Positions 53,271 to 62,994 of a stretch of 64,000 nucleotides of DNA are shown piece by piece (position 1 is the stretch's first letter; every line of letters starts with the position of its first letter). Both the position numbers and the translations under genes were made by a program. The notes beneath the pieces were generated by a model. It did not search any database, was not told the origin of the DNA, and saw nothing but the letters and a program-made list of their open reading frames with translations. Location: contig NZ_RCVT01000002.1 in assembly GCF_016107325.1 (NCBI RefSeq), positions 434,001-498,000 on the forward strand, written 5' to 3'. The DNA comes from Sphingomonas sp. MA1305. GTDB taxonomy: Bacteria > Pseudomonadota > Alphaproteobacteria > Sphingomonadales > Sphingomonadaceae.

Positions 53271-53845
53271 TGCGCTGGTTCGGCAGGCGCAACCGTTTCG
53301 CGCCGAAGTCCTTGTCCGATCTGACGTTTCGATGCCGCACGTGCGAGGTCGAACATGATGGTATGTTCGACCTCGCCTGCAATGCTCCCGATCACTGGCC
53401 CGGCGATCAACCACGCGAGCCAAACAGCGCCCTGCGTCTTGATGGGGATTTCCTGTCCGACGACTTCTGTGTCATCAATGGAGAGGATTTCTTCGTTCGC
53501 TGTGTCTTCGAGCTTCCCGTGGCAGGGCTCATGAACAAGTTCGGCTACGGCGTTTGGTCGACACTTTCGCGGACCAACTTTGAAAAATATGTTGCTGCCT
53601 TCGATGACGCCCGCCCCGGCGATCTCGGTCCATGGTGGGGATGGTTATCCAACGATCTCAAGACCTGGCCCGAGACACGCAACATAGGATGTTGGGTCTA
53701 TCCGCAATTGGATCGGCAACGCCCTGTAGTCGTCCTCGACGATCCCGAGCACCCCCTGTCCATTGCGCAAGACGTGGGCATATCCGTGGAACGGCTTATG
53801 GCGATTTACGCCGCCGAAGGTCACGGTCCAGCCAATCAATACTGA
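53270..53845 (+). CDS. DUF2199 domain protein
   Basis: A 191-residue protein with an N-terminal FRCRTCEVEHDG Cys-x2-Cys zinc-ribbon-like start, then DDFCVINGEDFFVRCVFELPV and FGYGVWSTLSRTNFEKY, the blocks that mark DUF2199. Function is unknown and it is probably cytoplasmic. ATG 53270 shares its A with the thiC stop codon, so it may be translated by coupling, though thiamine involvement is not known for this family. Its end overlaps the broken yoeB gene by about 10 bases on the other strand. Confidence 0.85.
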
Positions 53846-54102
53846 TATCGACACCGCGCGACCTGCAGCACCTGTTCGTCGCCGCTGCTTGCCATCCGGT
53901 ATACCAGCCGATGCTCGTGACTAATCCGGCGCGGCCAACAGCCTTTTATGCTGCCGCCTAGCGGCTAGGCTTTTCCGGTGCCCTCTAAAGGGTCATGGAA
54001 GCGTTCCTCAAGCAGCGTATTGATCTTGTCGTTGCGCTCGGCAGCGATGTTCTGCCAATGGCGGTAGTCGACACAGGCCGTTGGCCAGAACGCCACCTTC
54101 AG
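53836..54102 (-). pseudogene. YoeB-type toxin, inactivated (nonsense at the catalytic Glu)
   Basis: An 89-codon frame next to the antitoxin translates as a full-length YoeB apart from one amber codon. N-terminal part: VDYRHWQNIAAERNDKIN; after the stop: PLGGSIKGCWPRRISHEHRL and CRYQY. The TAG (53965..53967) is codon 46, where the GKPEPL motif of YoeB has its catalytic Glu46. The start is CTG instead of ATG where the usual ATGA overlap with the antitoxin would be, and the catalytic His near the C-terminus (CRYHY) is Gln. Arg of WPRRI is kept. There is no frameshift. Three separate hits to function argue for a true pseudogene rather than a sequencing error. Confidence 0.85.
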
Positions 54103-54344
54103 GAGAAAGTAACGCCTTCCTCGCCAGCCTCAAACCCGCGTACGGCCTCCAGTAGTCGCTCCGCATTTTTCGGTGAGCGCAGCAAGTACAGCGTCTCTTC
54201 GATCGACTCCCATTCGCTGGCAGAGATCAGCACTGCGCCTTCGCCGCATTGGCGGGTGATCGCCACGGGTGCGCGGTCGGCGACGACCTTGTCGATCATC
54301 GCCGCCAAGTTAGCGCTCGCCTCAGTCTCGCTTACCGTGTGCAT
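54099..54344 (-). CDS. YefM/Phd-type antitoxin
   Basis: An 81-residue antitoxin: HTVSETEASANLAAMIDKVVADRAPVAITRQ is the conserved DNA-binding Phd/YefM fold start, followed by AVLISASEWESIEETLYLLRSP, and the acidic C-terminal tail normally wraps the toxin. ATG 54344 was chosen to match the family N-terminus; an earlier in-frame ATG at 54374 exists. It is intact and normally would repress its own operon. The adjoining yoeB gene is dead, so it is an orphan here unless it neutralises toxins encoded elsewhere. Confidence 0.9.
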   Translation of the reverse strand: MHTVSETEASANLAAMIDKVVADRAPVAITRQCGEGAVLISASEWESIEETLYLLRSPKNAERLLEAVRGFEAGEEGVTFS

Positions 54345-54383
54345 GGCGCAGATATCCCCGTAACGGCACTCCAAGCGTCCACC

Positions 54384-54686
54384 TCACCGCTTCCGCACGA
54401 ACTCCGCGCGCAGCACCAGCCCCTTGATGCCGTCGAACTTGCAGTCGATCTCCTGCGGATCGCCGGTTAGGCGGATCGACTTGATCAGCGTGCCCCGCTT
54501 CAGCGTCCGGCCGGCGCCCTTGACGTCCAAGTCCTTGATCAGCGTCACCTGATCGCCATCGGCGAGCCGGTTGCCGATCGCGTCGCGCACCTCGACCTCG
54601 GCCGCCGCCGCCTGCTTCGCCGCGAGGTCGCGCGCCGGCACCCACTCGCCGCTATCCTCGTCGAACACATAATCGTCGTCGCTCAT
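54384..54686 (-). CDS. PhnA (YjdM) domain protein lacking the zinc ribbon
   Basis: A 100-residue protein whose C-terminal part (about 34-100: [24 protein letters not shown], then [19 protein letters not shown] and LRAEFVRKR) is the PhnA/YjdM domain. The N-terminus, where YjdM has a four-Cys zinc ribbon, is short and reads [14 protein letters not shown] with no cysteines. Despite the name, the family's role in phosphonate use is doubtful. It overlaps the ung stop by 4 bases (ATGA), so it is co-translated with ung. Confidence 0.86.
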   Translation of the reverse strand: MSDDDYVFDEDSGEWVPARDLAAKQAAAAEVEVRDAIGNRLADGDQVTLIKDLDVKGAGRTLKRGTLIKSIRLTGDPQEIDCKFDGIKGLVLRAEFVRKR

Positions 54687-55399
54687 GATACGATTTCTTC
54701 TGCATCGACGGGCGGCAGCGCCCAGTCGATCCGGCCGCGGCCGTGGGATTCGAGAAAGGCGTTGGCCTTGCTGAAATGGCCGCTGCCGAACCAGCCGGTG
54801 TAGGCGGACAGCGGAGAGGGGTGGGGCGCCTTCAGCACGAGATGGTGGCCGCCGTGCGCGACGTCCTGGACGAATGCGGCCTTCTTCTGCGCGTAGCTGC
54901 CCCAGAGCAGGAAGACGACCGGCTCCGGCTTGGCGGCGACGAGGCGGATGATCGTGTCGGTGAACCGCTCCCAGCCGCGCTCGCGGTGCGCCGCGGCACG
55001 GCCCTCCTCGACGGTCAGCACGCTGTTGAGCAGCAGCACGCCCTGCCGCGCCCAATGTTCGAGGAAACCGTGGCGCGCCGGCGGGATACCGCAATCCGCC
55101 TGTAATTCCTTGTAGATGTTGACCAGGCTCGGCGGCGTCTTGACGCCGGGGCGGACCGAGAAGCAGAGGCCGTGCGCCTGGCCGGCGCCGTGATACGGGT
55201 CCTGGCCGAGGATGACGACACGCACCGCGGGCAGCGGTGTCAGTTCGAGCGCGCGGAACCAGCTGTCGGCGGGCGGGAAGATCCGCTTGCCCGCCGCCTT
55301 CTCCGCCTGAAGGAAGCGGCGCAGCGCCGCCATGTGCGCACTGTCGAACTCCGGCCGGAGAGGGTCCAGCCAGCTCGGGTCCATATGGGGATCGGCCAT
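54683..55399 (-). CDS. ung: Uracil-DNA glycosylase
   Basis: A 238-residue family-1 UDG that removes uracil from DNA. The water-activating loop is [18 protein letters not shown] (catalytic Asp in GQDPYH), the uracil-binding strand [10 protein letters not shown] has the Asn, and the DNA-intercalating loop is [13 protein letters not shown] with the catalytic His. Length is normal. The start ATG 55399 is the first in frame; MDPSWLDPL may start at the second Met. It is followed by the PhnA-domain gene with a 4-base overlap. Confidence 0.97.
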   Translation of the reverse strand: MADPHMDPSWLDPLRPEFDSAHMAALRRFLQAEKAAGKRIFPPADSWFRALELTPLPAVRVVILGQDPYHGAGQAHGLCFSVRPGVKTPPSLVNIYKELQADCGIPPARHGFLEHWARQGVLLLNSVLTVEEGRAAAHRERGWERFTDTIIRLVAAKPEPVVFLLWGSYAQKKAAFVQDVAHGGHHLVLKAPHPSPLSAYTGWFGSGHFSKANAFLESHGRGRIDWALPPVDAEEIVS

Positions 55400-55509
55400 G
55401 CGGCGCGGTCTATCGCGGCGACGGTGCCGCGATCAACCACCACGGCCTAACGCCCTGAATTCGGGCAGGGGGGCGACCGAGCCTCCGTGTCGAAGCCCGG
55501 TCGACCGGC

Positions 55510-56952
55510 TCAGAACAGCCCCGGCACGTCATGCTGCGCCGGCGAAGCGTCGCGTGCCGACGGCGTCAGCGACACACGGCCACCCGCCGCCTGGGCGTTC
55601 ACGCCGGTGCCGGTGCTGGCGGTAATGCGCGTGCAGCTCTTGCCCTGCAGAAAGTCCAGCGCGGCGCGGGTCGACGCTTCGCGCGGGTCGCCCATCGGAT
55701 AGCGGATGTCGTCGCCGGCGCGGCAGCTCGCCTCCACCGTGCCGGCAAGGCCAGTATAATAGCCGCCCTGCCGGTTGGCGTTTTGGATCGCCAGCGCGAT
55801 CAGCCGCAGCCGGTCGTCGCATTGCGATCGGTCGAGCGCGATCTGCCCGACCGGCTTGCCATAGGTGTTGGTGCCGATCAGCCCGACATTGGCATGGAGG
55901 TACGGGATCATCGCGTTGATCACCAGCTCGCTGGCCGAGGCGGTGCTGCCGGTGCCGATGAAGGCGAGGCGGGTCGGCGCGATCGACTGCGGCTGCGGCT
56001 GGAAGAAGCGCGTCGTGTTGTTGCTCGCCTTTTCGGGGCGGAAGGTGACGTAGTCGAACACTTCGGACGTCGAGCGGTTGGCGCCGAGCAGGTCGCCCAT
56101 CAGCTCCGCGGTGGAGAGCGCGCCGCCGCCGTTGTAGCGGAAGTCGATCACCACCTGCGTGATCCCCGCCGCGCGGAAGCGCGCGAAGGCGTCGCGCAGC
56201 GACTGGTCGGCGGCGCTGATGAAGGTGCGCAGGTTGATATAGCCATATTGCTGGCCGGCATCGGTGATGATCTGCGCGCCGTAGCGCGGCGATACCGCGG
56301 CGAGGTTGAAGTCGGTCTTGGTCACCGCAACGGTGCGCGTGCCGTTCGCGTCGCGGACCTGGAGGTAGCGCACCGTCCCCGCGGTCGACGGACCCAACGC
56401 GTCGTTGAGCGCTGTGCCACCTTGCGCGTAGAGATCGGTGACGGTGACGAGATTGCTGCTGCTGGTGCCGATCGCGGTGATCTCCGTCCCGCGGTCGATC
56501 CCCGCAGCGAGCGCCGGGCCGTTCTCGAAGGCTTCGGTGACGTAGAGCCGCGCGCCCGCGCTGGTATCGAGCGACAGGCGGATGCCGAAACCCGCGGTCG
56601 CCCCCGATGCATTGTACGCATTCTCCTGCGCGATCGACGTCAGATAGCTGAAATAACGGTCCTTGCCCTGCGCGCGTGCGGTGGCGGTGAGCGCGTCGAG
56701 ATAGGCATCGACGGTGGTATAGCCGGACGGGTCGAGACTGGTCGGCAGCGTGTCGGGGAACAGATACCATTCGCGGACCTGGGCCGCGACCCAATCCTGC
56801 CGTTCCCTCAGGCTGCATCCCGCCGCGCTGGTCGGCGTGGGCGAGGAGCCGCCGCCGCTACCGCCGCTGCTCGCGATCGCGCCGGTGCCATCGCCGCCAC
56901 ATCCCGTCAGCAGCATCGCGATCGCCATGCATCCGGATAGACCCCGCTTCAT
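55510..56952 (-). CDS. S41 family C-terminal processing-type protease, lipoprotein
   Basis: A 480-residue protein with signal peptide and lipobox AMLLTGC (about Cys18), a Gly/Ser-rich linker, a helical region, a PDZ domain (about 140-215, with ENGPALAAGIDRGTEITAIG) and the S41 catalytic core. FRYNGGG, FIGTGSTASASELV with the nucleophilic Ser, and NTYGKPVGQ with the Lys base are visible. It is probably anchored in the outer or inner membrane, facing the periplasm. ATG 56952 was chosen as the start of the signal peptide. Substrate is unknown. Neighbours on both sides are unrelated. Confidence 0.9.
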   Translation of the reverse strand: MKRGLSGCMAIAMLLTGCGGDGTGAIASSGGSGGGSSPTPTSAAGCSLRERQDWVAAQVREWYLFPDTLPTSLDPSGYTTVDAYLDALTATARAQGKDRYFSYLTSIAQENAYNASGATAGFGIRLSLDTSAGARLYVTEAFENGPALAAGIDRGTEITAIGTSSSNLVTVTDLYAQGGTALNDALGPSTAGTVRYLQVRDANGTRTVAVTKTDFNLAAVSPRYGAQIITDAGQQYGYINLRTFISAADQSLRDAFARFRAAGITQVVIDFRYNGGGALSTAELMGDLLGANRSTSEVFDYVTFRPEKASNNTTRFFQPQPQSIAPTRLAFIGTGSTASASELVINAMIPYLHANVGLIGTNTYGKPVGQIALDRSQCDDRLRLIALAIQNANRQGGYYTGLAGTVEASCRAGDDIRYPMGDPREASTRAALDFLQGKSCTRITASTGTGVNAQAAGGRVSLTPSARDASPAQHDVPGLF

Positions 56953-57139
56953 CGCCAACTCCCCAAGACTCGCGTGGCCCGACGCGCCACGCGACCGGCG
57001 GCGATGGTAGGCGAACAAAGCGGCCGCCAACAAGCTCGAACGCCGCTGCATGCAAATCTCGTCTGATCACCCGGGGTTGCCCTCGGCCGTCATCCGCTCG
57101 CGCTCCGGCTGACCGTCGGCGTCGCATGGGCCAGGCGAC

Positions 57140-57760
57140 TCAGTGCAGGCTGACCTGCAACCCGTCCATCACGAACTGCACCGCCAGTGCGGCGAGCAAT
57201 ACGCCGAGCAGGCGGGTGATCACCGCCTCGATGCGCGTGCCGACCAGCCTCATCAGCGGCCCCGCCGCAAGCAGCGCGAGCAACGTCATCAGCAAGATCG
57301 TCGCCATCGCCGCGAGCACGACGAGCGACGCCTCCAGCCCGTTGCTGCGCGCCATCAGCAGCATCACCGTCGCGATCGACCCCGGCCCGGCGATCATCGG
57401 CATCGCCATCGGGAAGATCGACACGTCGTCCGCTTCCGGATCGTGGGCGACCTTGGCGGCGCGGTCCTCGCGGCGCTGGGTGCGGCGTTCGAACACCATC
57501 TCGAGCGCGATCAGGAACAGCATGATGCCGCCGGCGATGCGGAAGCTCGCCAGGCTGATGCCGAGGCCGTGGAGCAGCTTCTCGCCGACCAGCGCGAAGA
57601 CGAGCAGGATGATCGACGAGACGGTGACGGCGCGGACCGCCATCGCGCGGCGGTGGATCGGCGAGGCGCCGGCGGACAGGCCGGCGTAGATCGGCGCGCA
57701 GCCGAGCGGATCGATGACGACGAAGAAGGTGATGACCGAGGAGACGAACAGCTCGATCAC
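57140..57760 (-). CDS. MarC family membrane protein
   Basis: A 206-residue protein with six hydrophobic helices. [24 protein letters not shown] at the N-terminus and [19 protein letters not shown] in the middle are diagnostic. MarC was once linked to multiple antibiotic resistance, but that has been withdrawn; function is unknown. GTG 57760 was chosen because it overlaps the folD stop (GTGA) and starts the conserved protein. The longer upstream frame overlaps folD. It is probably co-transcribed with folD. Confidence 0.9.
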   Translation of the reverse strand: MIELFVSSVITFFVVIDPLGCAPIYAGLSAGASPIHRRAMAVRAVTVSSIILLVFALVGEKLLHGLGISLASFRIAGGIMLFLIALEMVFERRTQRREDRAAKVAHDPEADDVSIFPMAMPMIAGPGSIATVMLLMARSNGLEASLVVLAAMATILLMTLLALLAAGPLMRLVGTRIEAVITRLLGVLLAALAVQFVMDGLQVSLH

Positions 57761-58635
57761 GATGCCGTCCCCAGCCCGTCGGGCCGGCCTTCGCGGCGGC
57801 AGGCGGAGACATAGGTGTTGCGGATCAGGCAGGCGATCGTCATCGGCCCGACGCCGCCCGGCACCGGCGTGATCGCCCCGGCCACCGCTTGCGCCGCGGC
57901 GAAGTCGACATCGCCGACCAGACCCGTCTCCGTCCGGTTGATGCCGACGTCGATCACGCTGGCGCCCGGCTTGATCCAGTCGCCCTGCACGAACTGCGCG
58001 ATGCCGACTGCGGCGACGACGATGTCGGCGCGGCGGACATGGGCGGCGATGTCGCGGGTGCGGCTGTGCGTCACGGTCACCGTGCAGCTCTGTTGCAGCA
58101 GCAATTGCGCCATCGGCTTGCCGACGATGTTCGACCGGCCGATCACCACCGCCTCCATGCCGGCGAGCTGAGGGTGGATGTCCTGGAGCAGCAGCAGGCA
58201 GCCGAGCGGCGTGCACGGCACGAAGCCCGCGGCGCCGATCGCCAGCCGGCCGGCATTGACCGGGTGGAAGCCGTCGACGTCCTTGTCGGGATCGATTGCG
58301 AGCAGCACCGCCTGGGTGTCGATATGCGCGGGCAGCGGCAGCTGGACGAGGATGCCGTCGACGCGCGGATCGACATTGAGGTCGCGGACCAGCGCGAGCA
58401 GCGCCTCCGACGTCGTATCGACGGGCAGGCGATGCTCGAAGCTCTCCATGCCCGCCTCGCGCGTCGCTTTGCCCTTCGAGCGGACGTAGACGGCGCTGGC
58501 CGGATCCTCGCCGACCAGCACCACCGCCAGGCCCGGTGCGCGGCCGGTGGCGGCCTTGAACGGCGCGACATGGGTGGCGATGTCGGCTCGCAGGCGCGCC
58601 GCGCGCGCCTTGCCGTCGATGAGGGTAGCGGTCAT
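57757..58635 (-). CDS. folD: Bifunctional methylene-THF dehydrogenase / methenyl-THF cyclohydrolase FolD
   Basis: A 292-residue enzyme giving 10-formyl-THF from 5,10-methylene-THF with NADP+. The catalytic Lys is in [20 protein letters not shown] and [13 protein letters not shown] line the folate site, and [15 protein letters not shown] plus [10 protein letters not shown] are the NADP and C-terminal signatures. Length is normal. It is followed by marC with a 4-base overlap and preceded by the DUF167 gene 9 bases upstream, giving a tight - strand operon yggT-DUF167-folD-marC. Confidence 0.97.
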   Translation of the reverse strand: MTATLIDGKARAARLRADIATHVAPFKAATGRAPGLAVVLVGEDPASAVYVRSKGKATREAGMESFEHRLPVDTTSEALLALVRDLNVDPRVDGILVQLPLPAHIDTQAVLLAIDPDKDVDGFHPVNAGRLAIGAAGFVPCTPLGCLLLLQDIHPQLAGMEAVVIGRSNIVGKPMAQLLLQQSCTVTVTHSRTRDIAAHVRRADIVVAAVGIAQFVQGDWIKPGASVIDVGINRTETGLVGDVDFAAAQAVAGAITPVPGGVGPMTIACLIRNTYVSACRREGRPDGLGTAS

Positions 58636-58644
58636 GCCCGTCTC

Positions 58645-58932
58645 TTAGAGGGCGGCGGCGATTTGTGCCAGCGCAGCGCCGTCGCCGGCGAGGTGCAGCC
58701 GCTTCACCCGTGCGGTGTCGCCCGCGACCAGGGTGACGGCGCGTCTGGGCAGGCCGAACGCCTTGGCGACGAGCGCGATCAGGGCGGCATTGGCCTGGCC
58801 GTCGACCGGCGCCGCGGCGAGGCGGGCGATGAGATGGTCGTCAGTGCCGGCGCCCAGGGCGTCGCGGCCGGCGCGCGGCGTCACCCGGATCGCGATCGCC
58901 AGCCCGTCGCCGACGACCCGCCACGCGGGCAT
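58645..58932 (-). CDS. DUF167 (YggU) family protein
   Basis: A 95-residue protein. AIRVTPRAGRDAL, RLAAAPVDGQANAALIALVAKAFG and VTLVAGDTARVKRLHL are the family's conserved blocks. Function is unproven. The pairing yggT-yggU is very widespread, as here with the YggT gene 3 bases upstream. It is cytoplasmic by sequence. Confidence 0.92.
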   Translation of the reverse strand: MPAWRVVGDGLAIAIRVTPRAGRDALGAGTDDHLIARLAAAPVDGQANAALIALVAKAFGLPRRAVTLVAGDTARVKRLHLAGDGAALAQIAAAL

Positions 58933-58935
58933 GGC

Positions 58936-59244
58936 TCAGACGACCGCGGAGCTGACGACGCTGATCGCGAGATTGCGCAGGATGATGTCGCCGATTGCGA
59001 TCAGGATCAGCACCACCATCGGCGAGAAATCGATGCCGCCGGCATTGGGCAGCAAGCGCCGGATCGGCCGGTACATCGGCTCGGTCACCCGATCGAGGCC
59101 ATAGTGCAGCGACCGGATGAAATTGTTCGAGGTGTTGATGACGTTGAAGACGATCAGCAGCGACAGGATGAACTGCACGAAGATGATCCACCAGATGACG
59201 TCGAGCAGTACCTGGAGGATCTGGATGATGGTCAGCGCGAACAC
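58936..59244 (-). CDS. YggT family membrane protein
   Basis: A 102-residue protein with two hydrophobic regions (LLDVIWWIIFVQFILSLLIV and FSPMVVLILIAIGDIIL) separated by DRVTEPMYRPIRRLLPNAGGID, the characteristic YggT loop. The family is implicated in membrane or division-site organisation in various bacteria, and no specific role can be read here. GTG 59244 was chosen because the first hydrophobic helix begins a few residues in and GAAAGG precedes it. It is the first gene of the yggT-DUF167-folD-marC unit. Confidence 0.88.
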   Translation of the reverse strand: MFALTIIQILQVLLDVIWWIIFVQFILSLLIVFNVINTSNNFIRSLHYGLDRVTEPMYRPIRRLLPNAGGIDFSPMVVLILIAIGDIILRNLAISVVSSAVV

Positions 59245-59342
59245 GCGGGGCCTTTCACGGGGAATGGGTCGGATACGAATGTAGCGTGCCGGACGCCCGG
59301 CGAACAGGGGCGGTTCCCGACGCCGGCATCGCGCGCGACCGC

Positions 59343-61187
59343 TCAGCGGGCCCGCGCGCGCCGCCATGCCGCCTGCACCCGCTCGCCGATCAGCCGCGAC
59401 CCGGCGGTCGTCGGGAAGCGCAGCAGCCCGCGTTGTCGCGACTGTTCCAGTCCCTCCGCCTGCCGGGTCCACAGCGCGCGGAAGGCGCCGTCGGGCCGTG
59501 CCAGCAGCGCCTGCGGCGGCCCGTCCTCGACGATCCGCCCCGCCTCGACGACGAGGACGCGGTCGAAGCCGGCGATCGTCGACAGCCGGTGCGCCACCGC
59601 CAGCACGGTGCGGCCGGCCATCAGCGCCTCCAGCCCGCGCTGCACCTCCAGCTCCGATTCGGTGTCGAGCGCGCTGGTCGCTTCGTCGAGCAGCACGATG
59701 CGCGCGTCCTTCAGGAATGCGCGGGCGATGCCGATCCGCTGGCGCTGGCCGCCGGACAGGCTGGTGCCGCGCTCGCCGACGATACTGTCGTAGCCGTGCG
59801 GCAGGTGGCGGATGAAATCGTCGCAGCCCGCCGCTTCGGCGGCGCGATGCACCTCCTCGTCGCTCGCCTCCGGCCGGGCGAAGCGGATGTTCTCCATCAC
59901 CGTGCGGTGGAACAGCAGCACCTCCTGCGGCACCACCGCCAGCGCATCGCTGAGGCTGTCGAGCGTCACCGCGTCGATCGGCTGGCCGTCGACCAGCACG
60001 CTGCCGCCCTGCGGATCGTAGAAGCGCTGGACGAGCTGCAGGATCGACGACTTGCCCGCCCCCGACGGGCCGACGATGCCGACCTTCTGCCCCGCCGGCA
60101 CGTCGAGCGACAGATCGTGCAGCACCGGACGACGCGGATCGTAGCCGAAGGTGACGTGGCGCAGCGTGACGCTGCCCTCGCCGGGGCGCAGCCGCACCGC
60201 GTCCGGCGCGTCGGCGATCGCCTGCGGCACGCCGATGATGTCGAGCGTCTCGCGCAGATAGCTGAATTGCTGGCTGGTATCGATCAGCGCCATGGCGAGG
60301 TCGCGCGAACCGTGCAGGATGCGGAACGTCATCGTGCTGATCACGACCACGTCGCCGGTGGAGATGGCGCCCGCCGACCAGCGGCCGATCGCCCAGATCA
60401 GCGTGCCGCCGACCAGGATGGCGAGCGCCGCGTCGTGCAGCGCGCGCATGTGCTCGACGAAGAACCAGCCGCGCCGCTGCGCCGCCGCTTCCTCGTGCAG
60501 GAAGTCGCGCAGTCGGTCGAGCTCGCGCCGGCGGGCGGCAAAGGCCTTCACCACCCAGATGTTGCCGATCAGATCGACCAGTTCGCCACCGACCACGCCG
60601 GCGCGTTCGGCGAATTCGCGATGGTGGATATGGCCCTTCAGGCCGAGCAGCACCAGCGTCGCGGTCACCGCCAGGAAGATCGCGCCCAATGCGATCGCCA
60701 TCCGCGCGTCGATCGACACGAAGATCAGGATCGCGCCGGCGAAGGCGATCAGCGGCGGCGTGACCTCCTGCAGCAGCCGGTGGATCAGCGCACCGAAGAT
60801 ACCGGCGAGGCCGGAGATGCGGTGACCGAGCGAGCCGGCGCGCTGGCTCTGGAAGAACTGCAGCTGATGCCCGGTCAGATAATCGACCATGTCGAGCCGG
60901 ATGCCGACGCCCGAGACGACGGTGGCATGGCCGAGCGTCAGCGCGGCGGCACGTTGCAGCGCGCTTTCCAGCACCACCAGCCCGACGAAGCCGGCCAGCA
61001 CCTCATAGACATGGGCGCGCGCCTCGCGCCCGCTGGTCATCGCGTCGACCAGCAGCTTCATCGCATATTGCACCCCGACCGAACCGATCGAGGCGGCAGC
61101 GACCAGCGTCGCCAGGCCAAGGAACATCCACGGCCGCACGGCGACATAATGCCACAGGAAACGACCGGGGCTGGCAAGGAAGGGCAT
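59343..61187 (-). CDS. MsbA-like ABC transporter (fused permease and ATPase)
   Basis: A 614-residue half-transporter: six membrane helices (about 15-320), then an ATPase domain with Walker A GPSGAGKSS (about 384), Q-loop VVPQEVLLFH, signature LSGGQRQR, Walker B IVLLDEATSALD and H-loop AVAHRLSTI. It forms a homodimer exporting lipids or hydrophobic compounds, with the substrate unknown. It has a C-terminal Arg-rich tail. A TGTTGC-N6-GCAACA dyad lies 14 bases before the start codon (61201..61218). Confidence 0.92.
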   Translation of the reverse strand: MPFLASPGRFLWHYVAVRPWMFLGLATLVAAASIGSVGVQYAMKLLVDAMTSGREARAHVYEVLAGFVGLVVLESALQRAAALTLGHATVVSGVGIRLDMVDYLTGHQLQFFQSQRAGSLGHRISGLAGIFGALIHRLLQEVTPPLIAFAGAILIFVSIDARMAIALGAIFLAVTATLVLLGLKGHIHHREFAERAGVVGGELVDLIGNIWVVKAFAARRRELDRLRDFLHEEAAAQRRGWFFVEHMRALHDAALAILVGGTLIWAIGRWSAGAISTGDVVVISTMTFRILHGSRDLAMALIDTSQQFSYLRETLDIIGVPQAIADAPDAVRLRPGEGSVTLRHVTFGYDPRRPVLHDLSLDVPAGQKVGIVGPSGAGKSSILQLVQRFYDPQGGSVLVDGQPIDAVTLDSLSDALAVVPQEVLLFHRTVMENIRFARPEASDEEVHRAAEAAGCDDFIRHLPHGYDSIVGERGTSLSGGQRQRIGIARAFLKDARIVLLDEATSALDTESELEVQRGLEALMAGRTVLAVAHRLSTIAGFDRVLVVEAGRIVEDGPPQALLARPDGAFRALWTRQAEGLEQSRQRGLLRFPTTAGSRLIGERVQAAWRRARAR

Positions 61188-61200
61188 GATGCTCCACCTG

Positions 61201-61218
61201 TGTTGCTGCGCTGCAACA
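61201..61218. promoter_or_regulatory. Inverted repeat before the ABC transporter gene
   Basis: TGTTGC and GCAACA are mirrored around six bases, with less perfect pairing extending outward (CCACC...GGTGG). It lies immediately upstream of the - strand start at 61187 and could be an operator or a translational hairpin. Confidence 0.4.
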
Positions 61219-61321
61219 TGGGTGGCGCTACATCCCGATCAAGTCGACTCCGTTACGATCGCCGGAGCGACGGACGCGACAGACGGGCCGACGGCGCGGC
61301 TGATCGGCGCCTTCGCTGGGG

Positions 61322-62221
61322 TCAGGCGTGGACCAGTGTGCCGGCACCGGCGCTGGTGAAGATCTCGAGCAGCATCGCATGGGGGACGCGGCCGTCGATG
61401 ATCACCGCCGCGTCGACGCCCGCCTCGACCGCGGCGACGCAGGTGTCGACCTTGGGGATCATCCCGCCGGAGATCGTGCCGTCGGCCTTCAGCCCGGCGA
61501 TGCGTGCGGCGTCGAGGTCGGTGAGCAGCGCGCCCGCCTTGTCGAGCACGCCGGCGACGTCGGTCAGCAGGAAGAAGCGCGCCGCGCCGAGCGCCCCGGC
61601 GATCGCGCCCGCCATCGTGTCGGCGTTGATATTGTAGGTCTCGCCATCGACGCCCATCGCGATCGGCGCGATCACCGGAATGATGCCGCTGGCCGACAAT
61701 TGGTCGATGATCGTGCGGTCGACCGCGACCGGCTCACCGACGAAGCCGAGGTCGACGTGGCGCTCGACGCCCTGCAGCCGGTCGGGCGCATCGCGGCCGA
61801 CCTTGGCGGCGGTGACCAGCGCGGCGTCCTTGCCGGAGATGCCGACCGCGCGGCCGCCGGCCTTGCCGATCCAGGCGACGATTTCCTTGTTGATCGATCC
61901 GGCCAGCACCATTTCGGCGATGTCCGCGGTTTCGCGGTCGGTGACGCGCAGCCCGTCGACGAAGCGCGACTCGACTCCCAGCCGCTTCAGCATCGCGCCG
62001 ATCTGCGGGCCGCCGCCATGGACCACCACCGGATTGATGCCGACCGCCTTGAGCAGCACGACATCCTCGGCAAAGTCGCGCGCCAGTTCGGGATCGCCCA
62101 TCGCATGGCCGCCGTATTTCACCACGAAGGTCTTGCCGGCATAGCGCTGCAGATAGGGCAGCGCCTCGGTCAGCGTCTCGGCCTTGGCGAGCAGCGCCGC
62201 GCGGGAGGGGGAGTCGGTCAT
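61322..62221 (-). CDS. argB: Acetylglutamate kinase
   Basis: A 299-residue amino-acid-kinase-fold enzyme phosphorylating N-acetylglutamate, the second step of arginine synthesis. [11 protein letters not shown] (catalytic Lys), [36 protein letters not shown] and [10 protein letters not shown] are the family blocks. The N-terminal helix ([21 protein letters not shown]) is of the long, arginine-inhibitable type, so feedback inhibition is likely. ATG 62221 was chosen as the standard N-terminus. It stands alone in this window as an arginine gene. Confidence 0.97.
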   Translation of the reverse strand: MTDSPSRAALLAKAETLTEALPYLQRYAGKTFVVKYGGHAMGDPELARDFAEDVVLLKAVGINPVVVHGGGPQIGAMLKRLGVESRFVDGLRVTDRETADIAEMVLAGSINKEIVAWIGKAGGRAVGISGKDAALVTAAKVGRDAPDRLQGVERHVDLGFVGEPVAVDRTIIDQLSASGIIPVIAPIAMGVDGETYNINADTMAGAIAGALGAARFFLLTDVAGVLDKAGALLTDLDAARIAGLKADGTISGGMIPKVDTCVAAVEAGVDAAVIIDGRVPHAMLLEIFTSAGAGTLVHA

Positions 62222-62260
62222 GGCCGCGCCTTTAGCGGTCCCGCGCGGGAGGGGCCATCC

Positions 62261-62290
62261 CCGTCGTTCCGGCACAGGCGGGAATCCGGA
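62261..62290. repeat. Partial REP-like repeat, family A remnant
   Basis: CCGTCGTTCCGGCACAGGCG and the following GGAATCCGG resemble one arm of the family A element (CGTCATTCCCGCGCAGGCGG), with several substitutions and no mirrored partner within 100 bases. It lies between argB and the YhhQ gene. Best read as a decayed single arm. Confidence 0.5.
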
Positions 62291-62352
62291 TGCGCGACCG
62301 TCTTGGCTTCGGACACCGGCGTCTGCTTGGCCGCTGCACCCGGAGGCACGGA

Positions 62353-62994
62353 TCAGGCCCTGGCGTCCATCCGCTTGCCGAGGCCGACGAACAGATAGAT
62401 CAGCGGCGGCACCAGGATCGCCGACAGCGTCACCTTGGCGATCATCTGGCCGACGATCAGCGGGCCGATCGGGAATTCGCCATAAAAGGCGATGGTGACG
62501 AACAGCAAGGTGTCGACCACTTGGCTGAGCATGCTGGAAATGGCGGCGCGCAGCCACAGCAGGCGGCTGCCTTCCCGGCCCTTCAACGCCGCAAAGATCG
62601 TGACGTTGAGCGTCTGCGACACGCCATAGGCAACGATCCCGCCCAGCCAGATCCGCCAGGTTGAGCCCAGGATCAGCTGGATCGCGTCGCGGTTCGCCGG
62701 CAGCATCGCCGGCGAGGGCGGCAGCATCCAGACGATCCACGACAGCAGCAGCGAGACGAGCAGGGGCACGAAGCCGACCTGGACCAGCCGGTTGGCGACG
62801 CCGCGCCCGTGCAGCTCGGCGACCGCGCTCGAGGTGACGACGAGCAGCAGGAAGGCGAAGATCCCCGCCTCGACCGCCAGCGGGCCGAGCGCGACTTGCT
62901 TGTTGCCCAGCACGCCGGCGATGCAGACCATGCCGCCGTAGAAGATCGACAGGGCGAAGAGCGAGGGCGCGATGCCGCGCGGCTGGGTGTCCAT
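62353..62994 (-). CDS. Queuosine precursor transporter (YhhQ/VUT family)
   Basis: A 213-residue protein with about six hydrophobic helices. [31 protein letters not shown] with its charged helix, and [23 protein letters not shown] with the buried Gln and Asp, are YhhQ hallmarks. The family imports preQ0/preQ1 for tRNA queuosine. ATG 62994 (MDTQPRG) was chosen because the first helix begins 13 residues later. It is the last - strand gene, divergent from nupC. Confidence 0.9.
   Translation of the reverse strand: MDTQPRGIAPSLFALSIFYGGMVCIAGVLGNKQVALGPLAVEAGIFAFLLLVVTSSAVAELHGRGVANRLVQVGFVPLLVSLLLSWIVWMLPPSPAMLPANRDAIQLILGSTWRIWLGGIVAYGVSQTLNVTIFAALKGREGSRLLWLRAAISSMLSQVVDTLLFVTIAFYGEFPIGPLIVGQMIAKVTLSAILVPPLIYLFVGLGKRMDARA

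Noticed and set aside
59286..61637. 783-codon + frame opposite the ABC transporter
   Set aside because: Antisense to a gene with complete Walker A, signature and Walker B motifs. Arg/Asp/His-rich translation indicates a shadow.
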